Below, one piece after another: positions 24,782 through 32,045 of a stretch of DNA of 64,000 bases (positions within the stretch are counted from its first letter, which is position 1; every line of letters begins with the position of its first letter). Below the pieces are notes generated by a model, which ran no database searches, was not told the DNA's origin, and worked only from the letters and a program-made list of their open reading frames with translations. Position numbers and translations under genes: made by a program. This DNA is from Sphingoaurantiacus capsulatus (lineage in GTDB: Bacteria; Pseudomonadota; Alphaproteobacteria; Sphingomonadales; Sphingomonadaceae): NCBI RefSeq assembly GCF_042648405.1, contig NZ_JBHRXV010000001.1, positions 62,001 through 126,000 of the forward strand, read 5' to 3'.

Positions 24782-26535
24782 TGCGCGGCCGCCGGTTACT
24801 CGCGGCGGCGTTTTTCCTGTTCAGTGCGCCGGCGAGCGCCGCGACGATGGACGCGGACAGCGCCCGTGCGCCGGTCATCGACACGCTGGTCACCCGCTCC
24901 GGTCACTGGCGGCTGCTAGATGCCGGGCGCGACGGCGACCTCTCGCGCTATCTGTGGACGCTCGACGAGGCGCCGGCGTTCGTGCGCGTCATGGTCTGCA
25001 AGCGCGCCTTCACGCATGAGGCGGGCGACGACGCGGCGCTGGACCTGACGCCGGTCGACACCACCGTTCGCCACAAGGGCGAGACCTACCGCTGGAATCT
25101 TCAGGTGGCGCAAGGCGCCTGCCGCATCGCGCAGAACCGCGAGCCGGTGACGCCCAACGCCGGCTGGCTGCGCGCCGCGGTGAAGGAAGGGCGTATTCCC
25201 GCCTATCGCCGCGAGGCGTCGTTCAAGCCGATGGCGCGCGCCGGGCTGATGCGTGATCCGCGCGACCTCGCCGCCTATGATCCCGCGTCGCTCGGCGGCG
25301 AAAGCTCGAACAGGAATTTCGTCGGCGTCACCTCGGGACAGGGCGGCGAATATCCGTCGTCGCGCGGCTTCCTCCACGATGTCGACGCGCGGGTGATCGA
25401 TGCGGCGCTGCACGACGAGGACATTGCGCGGACGTGGGACCAGATCGCGGCGCATAGCTGGTACAGCCTTTCGCAGCCGCAGGGCGCGGTGTGGAGCGCC
25501 GCCAACCATGTCAGCGTCGACCCGCAGTTCCCACAAGCCGGCGACCGGCCGTGGGAGATCGCCAACGCCGGGGGCCGGGTGCGCCCCGACGTCGACAGCG
25601 TCATCCCCGCCGAGCGCTGGAGCCGCGATGTCTCGCACCTCGAAAACACCGGCTTCGTCCACTGGATCGCCACCGAGGACCCTGTCGCCGGCCTCGTCGT
25701 GCAGCGGCAGGCCGCTTACGCGCTGGCGAGCTGGTACGAGTACCGCCGCAAGCGCGGCGACACGCGCTACCACGCCTTCGACGAGCAGGAGCGCGGCGCC
25801 TACAATATGCTCTCCGCGGCGTGGAAGGCGCGCGATGTCTCCACCCGCACCGCCTCGGCGAAGGGCAGCGTGATCTGGCGGCCGGCGCGCACCGCGAAGA
25901 TGGCCGAGGATTTGATCGCCGACCTCGACACCCGCTGGTACCGGCCGATGGCGACCGCCGCTGCCGGGCCGTCCGACGCCTGGGTGCGCAACCTCGCCGG
26001 CCTGCCGCTGTCCAACCCCTACCCCGGGCGCTGGAAACGCGCCGACGGCGGCGGCGAACTCAGCTTGCGCGGCAGCTCCGCCTTCATGCTGCCGCAGTAC
26101 GGCAAGGAACCGCTCTACCTGTGGAGCCGCGCCGGCGACGCCCGCGTGCGCCGCTGGTTCGCCACCGCGGCGCGGCACCTCACCATACGGGTACTGTACA
26201 TCGGCGGCGCGCGCGGCATCGACCGGTCGGAGGATTTGCGGGGATCGAGCCTGCCCGTCGCACCGGTCGGCACCCCGCCCTTCACCGACCCGAAAGGCTG
26301 GGCGGCATGGACGAAGGCGCTGCCGATCGCGGCGGGACCGACCGACCGCTTCGACGGCGCCAGCCTCCACACGCTGACGCAGGTGCGCGGCACCTTGCGG
26401 CTGGCGAAGGGAGCCGGACTGGACGTTGCGGAGTTGGATCAGGCGCTGGCCCGCATCGACGCGGACTGGTCGCGGACGATGAAACCACGCTATGCGGAGC
26501 TCGAATCCGCCAAGCATTGGGCGGCGCCCGAATAG
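24781..26535 (+). CDS. Exported 584-aa protein of unknown function, coupled to prs
   Basis: The ATG at 24781 shares its A with the prs stop (TGATG). A signal peptide (RLLAAAFFLFSAPASAA, cut near residue 20) leads into a large globular domain with no membrane helices. Recurrent Trp/Tyr-rich segments (AHSWYSLSQPQGAVWSAANH, NTGFVHWIATEDPVAG, ASWYEYRRKRGD) give it the look of a secreted enzyme or polysaccharide-binding protein. It has an LYIGGARGIDRSEDLRG stretch near residue 480. I do not recognise a family. Four cysteines or fewer are visible. folE follows 32 bp downstream, so all three may be one transcript. Confidence 0.7.
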   Translation: MRGRRLLAAAFFLFSAPASAATMDADSARAPVIDTLVTRSGHWRLLDAGRDGDLSRYLWTLDEAPAFVRVMVCKRAFTHEAGDDAALDLTPVDTTVRHKGETYRWNLQVAQGACRIAQNREPVTPNAGWLRAAVKEGRIPAYRREASFKPMARAGLMRDPRDLAAYDPASLGGESSNRNFVGVTSGQGGEYPSSRGFLHDVDARVIDAALHDEDIARTWDQIAAHSWYSLSQPQGAVWSAANHVSVDPQFPQAGDRPWEIANAGGRVRPDVDSVIPAERWSRDVSHLENTGFVHWIATEDPVAGLVVQRQAAYALASWYEYRRKRGDTRYHAFDEQERGAYNMLSAAWKARDVSTRTASAKGSVIWRPARTAKMAEDLIADLDTRWYRPMATAAAGPSDAWVRNLAGLPLSNPYPGRWKRADGGGELSLRGSSAFMLPQYGKEPLYLWSRAGDARVRRWFATAARHLTIRVLYIGGARGIDRSEDLRGSSLPVAPVGTPPFTDPKGWAAWTKALPIAAGPTDRFDGASLHTLTQVRGTLRLAKGAGLDVAELDQALARIDADWSRTMKPRYAELESAKHWAAPE

Positions 26536-26567
26536 GCGTGCCCGGACAGGACTGGGGAAGGAAGACG

Positions 26568-27206
26568 ATGGCCGGCCACGATCACAGCGCTCCCGGGCAC
26601 GACCACGAATGCGGCGACCTCGTCGAGGCGCAGAACCGCGACGCTAACGTGCCGCCGCCGGTGATTGATGCGGTAAAGGAGCTGATCCGCTGGGCCGGCG
26701 ACGACCCCGACCGCGAAGGCCTGCTCGACACGCCGGGCCGCGTCGCCCGCGCCTTCCTCGAATATTACAAGGGCTATCAGGAGGATCCCGGCGTCCACCT
26801 GTCGCGCACCTTTGAAGAGGTCGGCGGCTATGACGAGATCGTGCTGCTGCGCGACATCCCCTTCCAGTCGCACTGCGAGCATCACATGGCGCCGATCATC
26901 GGCAAGGCGCACATCGCCTATCTGCCCAAGGATCGCGTGGTCGGCATCTCGAAGCTGGCCCGCGTCCTCCACGGCTACGCCCGCCGCCTGCAGGTGCAGG
27001 AACGGCTGACCGCGGAAGTCGCCGACTGCATCTGGACGCAACTTCACCCGGTCGGCGTCGCGGTGGTGATCGAGGCGAGCCACGCCTGCATGAGCGCCCG
27101 CGGCGTCAACACGCCCGGCGTGACGATGACCACCAGCCGGATGATGGGCGTGTTCCGCGAGGACGAGAAGAGCCGGCGCGAGGTTCTGGCGCTGATGGGG
27201 CTTTAA
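26568..27206 (+). CDS. folE: GTP cyclohydrolase I, type FolE
   Basis: 212 aa from ATG 26568. It converts GTP to 7,8-dihydroneopterin triphosphate, the first step to tetrahydrofolate, in the cytoplasm. Zinc ligands and active-site residues are in SHCEHHMAPIIGKAHIAYLP, VGISKLARVLHGYARRLQVQ and IEASHACMSARGVNTPG. The N-terminal ~14 residues are histidine- and aspartate-rich (MAGHDHSAPGHDHECGD), an extension I do not expect from the core fold. It may help capture zinc. Confidence 0.96.
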   Translation: MAGHDHSAPGHDHECGDLVEAQNRDANVPPPVIDAVKELIRWAGDDPDREGLLDTPGRVARAFLEYYKGYQEDPGVHLSRTFEEVGGYDEIVLLRDIPFQSHCEHHMAPIIGKAHIAYLPKDRVVGISKLARVLHGYARRLQVQERLTAEVADCIWTQLHPVGVAVVIEASHACMSARGVNTPGVTMTTSRMMGVFREDEKSRREVLALMGL

Positions 27207-27221
27207 GGCCGCGGCACCGGT

Positions 27222-27854
27222 CTATCGGCGGCGCGACGCCGGGCGCGTGCTCGGGTCGTCGCAGATGAACATGAAGCCGCCGCGGCCATTGTCGATCGCA
27301 TAGGAGGAAAGGCCGGCGGGAACGCCCGGCATCCCCTCGCAAGGCGGCGTGCCGACGGCGGGGGCGGGCGCGGCGGCGGGGGCGGCGCCGGCCACCGTCG
27401 CCGACGCCACGATCTGCCGCGCGGGCGTAGCCTTCTTCGCTGCGCCGGTCGCTTGCGGCGCCGGCTCGCCCCAGCGGCGCAACTCGACGTGCAGCGGGCT
27501 CGGTTCCAGCGACCGGCTGGCGCCGTTCGCCCCGTCGACCACCGCGCCGACCAGCCCACCGATCAGGAAATTGCCGCCGATGCCGAGCACATAGTCGCTG
27601 CCGCGCACCTTGCTGACGATCTCCGCCTCGGCCGGATGATAGCCCGGCTTGCTGATCGTGACGTCCACGCTCTTCTTCCGGTGAAGCTCGAGCTTGCACG
27701 GCGTGGTGCAGCTCATCCCGTTCGACAGCTTCGCGAGCGCCGCCGGCGGCTCGGAGACGATCGACACGTCCTGATGGGTGCCCCGCACCACCGTCGCACA
27801 GCCCGGCAACAACCCGCACGCCGCCGCCAGCATCGCCACATCAACCGTCCGCAT
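27222..27854 (-). CDS. PEGA-type lipoprotein
   Basis: 210 aa from ATG 27854, with GGAGGGG 3-4 nt upstream. A lipoprotein signal (AMLAAACGLLPGCATVVRG) places the lipidated Cys near residue 18. Then comes a PEGA-like beta domain (VSIVSEPPAALAKLSNGMSC, TTPCKLELHRKKSVDVTISK, PGYHPAEAEI), which in this family often sits in the envelope next to peptidoglycan. A glycine-rich hydrophobic patch (YVLGIGGNFLIGGLVGAVVDG) and an Ala/Pro-rich linker lead to a C-terminal segment with two Cys. Function is unknown. It is convergent with folE. Confidence 0.75.
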   Translation of the reverse strand: MRTVDVAMLAAACGLLPGCATVVRGTHQDVSIVSEPPAALAKLSNGMSCTTPCKLELHRKKSVDVTISKPGYHPAEAEIVSKVRGSDYVLGIGGNFLIGGLVGAVVDGANGASRSLEPSPLHVELRRWGEPAPQATGAAKKATPARQIVASATVAGAAPAAAPAPAVGTPPCEGMPGVPAGLSSYAIDNGRGGFMFICDDPSTRPASRRR

Positions 27855-28023
27855 ACACCCCTCCACACCGCAACCGGTGCGCCGGAGATTAGCGGCGAGG
27901 CGATAACGAAAGCCTACGCGCCAAGGTTACCGGCGGGCTAAGGATGCGTATCTTCGCAAAGGGCAAGCAGCGGGCGTTGCGCGGGCGGCCGGCGCCGAGA
28001 GCCGTCAGGCGCGAGCGCCGCCC

Positions 28024-28371
28024 CTAGTTGACGTATTTCACCACCGTCATCGTCGTCGCGATCTCGTCGCCGGCGGGCAACTGGCTCACCACCAGCACGG
28101 CATCGCCGCCGAGTGCCCGAACCTGCTTCGCCACCCCCTTGCTGCCGATCGCCGTCCCCGCGAACCGCCCGGCTCCGCGCCGATCGACGATCGTCCCCAA
28201 CACCCGATACTTCCGCGGCGGCTCCCCACCCTGCCAGAAATCGATACCGCCGGTGGTGACCCGTGCGCCGCCCTCGCCGGCGTAGTTGATGTGGGGGTTT
28301 ACGTCCTGGGCGTGGGTGGAGGTGGTGGAGAGCGCGGTTAGGGCGAGGGCGGTGAGGAGGAGGTGGCGCAT
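28024..28371 (-). CDS. Small periplasmic protein of unknown function
   Basis: 115 aa with a signal peptide ending STTSTHAQ (~22). The mature part, KYRVLGTIVDRRGAGRFAGT, then VRALGGDAVLVVSQ, resembles the YVxLGxI...xKAxxLGADAVV pattern of small periplasmic YjfY/DUF4156-like or heavy-metal-binding-like domains, but the match is loose. It is the last ordinary high-GC gene before the atypical segment that begins near 28.4 kb. It is divergent from the GHKL gene across a 236-bp gap in which I see no convincing promoter. Confidence 0.6.
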   Translation of the reverse strand: MRHLLLTALALTALSTTSTHAQDVNPHINYAGEGGARVTTGGIDFWQGGEPPRKYRVLGTIVDRRGAGRFAGTAIGSKGVAKQVRALGGDAVLVVSQLPAGDEIATTMTVVKYVN

Positions 28372-28607
28372 GGCAAGTTTTAGACTGTCCGAGCAGTTCG
28401 GCTTTCGTCAACCGTGCGTTTCAATCGTCCCCACCAAAGCGGCGACCAAGTGACCTATCATGTTGTGCCGCACACGGTAGCCGCCAGAACCCAGCGAGCG
28501 GCATCTGGAAGGTTCTATTACAAGCTCGTATGGAATGCCGTCGTAGCGTGCTCCTGTGATGTTGGGCTCGGGCCGCAGCATTGCGGCGCTATTCAGGGAG
28601 ATGCTGC

Positions 28608-29747
28608 GTGAAGCTAGTAAGTCGCACTACAATTGCTGCCGTTGAGGCGCAACTGCGCGACCTTGCTAACCAGCCTCCCAATTTCTCTCTGCAGATTCCG
28701 AAGGATATCGCCCACGCCGCAGCAGGCGGTGGCGCGGCAGCGGTCCAGTTGCTCATTAGCTGGGCGCAACAGCAGAATTTACCTACTCTGCGCACTTACC
28801 TCACTGCCGGAAAGCCTCAGCAAGTAGAAGAATTTGTATCATATTTGCATGGAATCATTGCAGTTCTCATCTCTAGCGCCGCTTACGACAACAAGACGAA
28901 AACCGATCTCATGCCGTCTCTAAGGTCGGCAGCGCTACAAAGGCTTGAGGTTTTGCAAGGCGTCCGCCCACGAAATGCCATGCGTGGACCCGATTTCGAC
29001 CTGCTGTGCTTTGATCACCTTAATCGAGGCGCGCCGTTCCTTCTCTATAGGCCGGGAGCACTGCAGCCGCGCGACCGCCACGAATTTATGGCGGTAACGC
29101 GTATAGTGCTCCAGGCAATTGTGCCCGCCGCGCGGCTGCGCGATCTTCCGAGCGATCTCACGGAGGCGTTAGGCGGCATCCTCTTCGAGACTTTCCGCAA
29201 CACGGCGGATCACGCTCGGCGTGACTTAGCAGGCAATGTTCTCACTCGATCGGTACGTGGCATCCACGCGAGGCGCTACGAGCCTCGCGCCGAATTTCTA
29301 CCGCAAATTACCGAAGGCTATGAGCCTCTACAGCGCTATTGCGAACGGATGCGTCCTGATGGGAACTCGCGATGGCTTCAGTTCATCGAACTCTCCATCT
29401 TCGACTCTGGCCCAGGTTTTGCCCAAGCTGCTTCGGGAAAACCGATTAGCGAGCTAAGTATCGAGGAGGAGCGCGCCATTGTTAGCGACTGTTTCTTAAG
29501 AGGTCGCACCTCCAAACGTCGCGCGGGGTTCGGCGAGGGCTTGCCCCTAGTCATTCGGCTTTTACGTCGTCATCGAGGCTTCCTACGCCTACGCACTGGG
29601 CGATTGTCACTTCACGCAGATCTATCAACCGGCGGCAACGAAGTATCTCCCGCCTTTGAGTCATGGGTACCGGCGGGGTATCAAGCTGCGCCGCCTGTCA
29701 CCGGCTCTCTTCTGACCATCATTCTACCGCTGGATCCAGTAGAATGA
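28608..29747 (+). CDS. Stand-alone GHKL ATPase, first gene of a candidate two-gene system
   Basis: 379 aa from GTG 28608, which has GGGAG 7 nt upstream. The C-terminal half is a GHKL (Hsp90/histidine-kinase/MutL) ATP-binding fold. Its N box is LFETFRNTADHA (Glu194, Asn198), G1 is FDSGPGFA (Asp266) and G2 is RAGFGEGLPLV (~306-315). There is no HisKA helix pair, no phospho-acceptor His, no receiver and no membrane segment. The N-terminal ~190 residues are helical and unrecognised (AGGGAAAVQLLISWAQQQ). GC is visibly lower than in its neighbours and codons rare elsewhere here (TTA, AGG) are used. Its stop overlaps the next start (ATGA). Confidence 0.8.
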   Translation: MKLVSRTTIAAVEAQLRDLANQPPNFSLQIPKDIAHAAAGGGAAAVQLLISWAQQQNLPTLRTYLTAGKPQQVEEFVSYLHGIIAVLISSAAYDNKTKTDLMPSLRSAALQRLEVLQGVRPRNAMRGPDFDLLCFDHLNRGAPFLLYRPGALQPRDRHEFMAVTRIVLQAIVPAARLRDLPSDLTEALGGILFETFRNTADHARRDLAGNVLTRSVRGIHARRYEPRAEFLPQITEGYEPLQRYCERMRPDGNSRWLQFIELSIFDSGPGFAQAASGKPISELSIEEERAIVSDCFLRGRTSKRRAGFGEGLPLVIRLLRRHRGFLRLRTGRLSLHADLSTGGNEVSPAFESWVPAGYQAAPPVTGSLLTIILPLDPVE

Positions 29748-31963
29748 ACCGCTGGTTCGCTCAGCGACTAGATGTGGAAGAAGCATCTAGGCGACATGAT
29801 GTGCTGTTCGCTTTCTTGGCAACGCAAGAACTCGACGAACAAGGCCTTGCCGCCCTCATCGAAGAGGAAGTCGATTCACGCCTCGTCCCCGACGATCTAA
29901 TTGTGCTTGTTCGTCAAGCCGTATTCGAGGAAACAAAAAAGGCCTTCGCTACATCTCCCACTCTTCAAACCATTGAAGGCCGCTTCTGCGGCAGATGCGT
30001 CATTACACTTATTGGATACGACGCTGATGGTGCAGAGACAAATCGCATTCGCGTGCTAGCCGAAGGCGATCCTTCAGCGCTGCGGCTTGAGGACGTCAAG
30101 CGCCCACTGCTAACAGCAATATTTCGCAAGCACGGCGGCTTTGTTGAATCTACACCGAGCTATCATTTCGAGAATCCATCAAAAAGGCACACCGAACGTT
30201 TCATTCGGCTTTCAAATATCTTGGTGAGGGGGACTGAGATTGCATTCCTCGCCTTCTGCACCCTTCCTTTTATACCGGCAGAGGTCCGGGTGGCATACAT
30301 TGATACTCCCTCCCTCTACGCTGTGGTTGCTGCGATTAACGAACAGCGTGCTTCGCTGGCGCCCGATCGCCAACCTTTGCTGGCAGATAATTTCGGATCG
30401 TACCGAGGTTTAGAAAGTTACCAATTTAGCATTGGCCCCGAGGCGATTGTCTTGATTTCGGCCTCATCAAGCGGGGGCATGGCTCGTCGATTTATTGATG
30501 CTTTCGGCTTCGACAAAGATCGGGTTGTCTACCTGCTGTTCCTAGGCGCACCGGGAGCCTTAAGGATCGTGTGCGACCTAAGCAAAGACAGCAGAGCCAA
30601 CCCTCAGGGCTACCAGCATGAACCCAGTGGCGAGCGTGAGGGCGACTGTCGCATGTGCCGCGCTGGCTCGGCAGCCTTGCCATTGCTAGGCGACCAGTTC
30701 GACATCCCAGGGCCGCGACCAGAACCGCTTCTTATTCAGAAATCTTATAAGCAGCCCGATTTGACGGAGCTAATGGGAAGGCTCGCTGGCGAGCATATCT
30801 TTTCTGTAGGCCTCGGGACGCCTCAGGGCATACAGCCAAGGCAGTTCTACATTGACCCGATAGCTCTCCTCGGCGCCAAGCAATTCGGGTCTCGGTTAGC
30901 TTATGTGTTAAGCCGGATAACACCGGCACAACTAAGTTTCGTCATCTATTTGGACGACCGCTCACGGCCACTCGCGGATAAAGTCGCGGCAGTTCCAGGG
31001 GGCGCACCAAAGGTCATTGCATATAATGAGCTAGATCAATTGCCGCACGGGACCTCGACACCTCTCATGATCGTCGCTGCCGTCGTGGAAAGCGGTCGGA
31101 GCCTACAAGATGTTAGCCGCGACCTGCGCAACATCGTTCCGAAGGCTCCGCTCATCTATCTTGTAGGTCTATCGAAGTCGACCGGCGAAGACCGCCGTAA
31201 CGCACTATCGCGAACGCTAGCGCAGGTTGATGCGCCAATCCCTCACGAATTTTACGCGGTTGAGCAACTTGTCTTGCCCTCCTCAACAGAGGACCACGCA
31301 TGGGAAGCCGAACGCCGCCTACTGTCCGATCCCGCCTTTGATAGCCTTATACCCGAGGAGTTGCGACCGATCGTAATGGGACGAATCGAGCGGCTTGGTT
31401 CAGCTGCCGCCCCGTTGATTGATGATCTGTTCGTGGCAAGCCGCGCAGCACACCCTTTGAAACTTCAACAAGGGTTCGTGTTTTGGCCGGATGGGCTCGC
31501 CGACAAATCCTCGCAGGCAGACGTCTTCTTCACGATCGCCTCCGTATTACAATTCCTTCGCGCGAGCGCTGAAAAGCCAGGAGTGCGCGCGGCGCTGCGA
31601 GATAATTGGTTTCAGCAGACTTTGCTTGCGCCTGGTAACTTCGGCCGCTTCAATGATGGCGTAATTCAAGCGAGCCTTCTGCGCGCTGCCCGCCCATGCG
31701 AACTCAACTACGCCGCCGACCCTGCTGCTAGTCGCGAGATGCAGCGCATCGTTCGGCGGATCGTCGAGGCGTCTGATAAGGATCGTGGCGAGGCCGCCTA
31801 TGAGTTCCTGCTCGCGCTAGCCAGTGGTCGCATGCATCTGTGCGCAAACGACGTGACCAAGCTGCTTGCCGATTGCCCTACAGCAAGCGCTGAAGTGCGA
31901 CTTATGATCGAAGCTTGCCGCCGCTTTGCTATCGACGCTGATGATGGTGTTAAGCCAAATTAG
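29744..31963 (+). CDS. 739-aa phosphoribosyltransferase-like protein, partner of the GHKL ATPase
   Basis: The start at 29744 overlaps the ATPase stop in ATGA. A first PRTase-like region lies at ~138-270: FVESTPSYHFENPSKRHTER resembles the substrate-side start of orotate-type PRTases, then VAYIDTPSLYAVVAAI and IVLISASSSGGMARRFI. A Cys pair (CRMC, 302-305) sits in a linker. A second Rossmann-like region at ~397-477 has FVIYLDDRSRPLADKV and LMIVAAVVESGRSLQDVSRD, the latter echoing a PRPP loop without its usual acidic pair. Residues ~500-739 are helical. No membrane helix or signal is seen. GC and codons match the ATPase, not the flanks. Function unknown, family assignment tentative. Confidence 0.7.
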   Translation: MNRWFAQRLDVEEASRRHDVLFAFLATQELDEQGLAALIEEEVDSRLVPDDLIVLVRQAVFEETKKAFATSPTLQTIEGRFCGRCVITLIGYDADGAETNRIRVLAEGDPSALRLEDVKRPLLTAIFRKHGGFVESTPSYHFENPSKRHTERFIRLSNILVRGTEIAFLAFCTLPFIPAEVRVAYIDTPSLYAVVAAINEQRASLAPDRQPLLADNFGSYRGLESYQFSIGPEAIVLISASSSGGMARRFIDAFGFDKDRVVYLLFLGAPGALRIVCDLSKDSRANPQGYQHEPSGEREGDCRMCRAGSAALPLLGDQFDIPGPRPEPLLIQKSYKQPDLTELMGRLAGEHIFSVGLGTPQGIQPRQFYIDPIALLGAKQFGSRLAYVLSRITPAQLSFVIYLDDRSRPLADKVAAVPGGAPKVIAYNELDQLPHGTSTPLMIVAAVVESGRSLQDVSRDLRNIVPKAPLIYLVGLSKSTGEDRRNALSRTLAQVDAPIPHEFYAVEQLVLPSSTEDHAWEAERRLLSDPAFDSLIPEELRPIVMGRIERLGSAAAPLIDDLFVASRAAHPLKLQQGFVFWPDGLADKSSQADVFFTIASVLQFLRASAEKPGVRAALRDNWFQQTLLAPGNFGRFNDGVIQASLLRAARPCELNYAADPAASREMQRIVRRIVEASDKDRGEAAYEFLLALASGRMHLCANDVTKLLADCPTASAEVRLMIEACRRFAIDADDGVKPN

Positions 31964-32045
31964 TGACAACCTAGGCCGTCACACCCCCGTCACGACCACC
32001 GCCTAATCCCCCGGCTCGCACTATCCATCCCGCGGGGGTTTTCAC

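Noticed and set aside
28414..28611. 65-residue frame ahead of the GHKL gene
   Set aside because: GTG start without a ribosome site and no recognisable content. The overlap with the ATPase start can arise by chance.
32004..32041. Rho-independent terminator at the end of the atypical cassette
   Set aside because: The CCCCCG/CGGGGG-TTTT pairing has a 20-nt loop and its G-run is also the ribosome site of the TonB receptor, so it is not convincing as a terminator.
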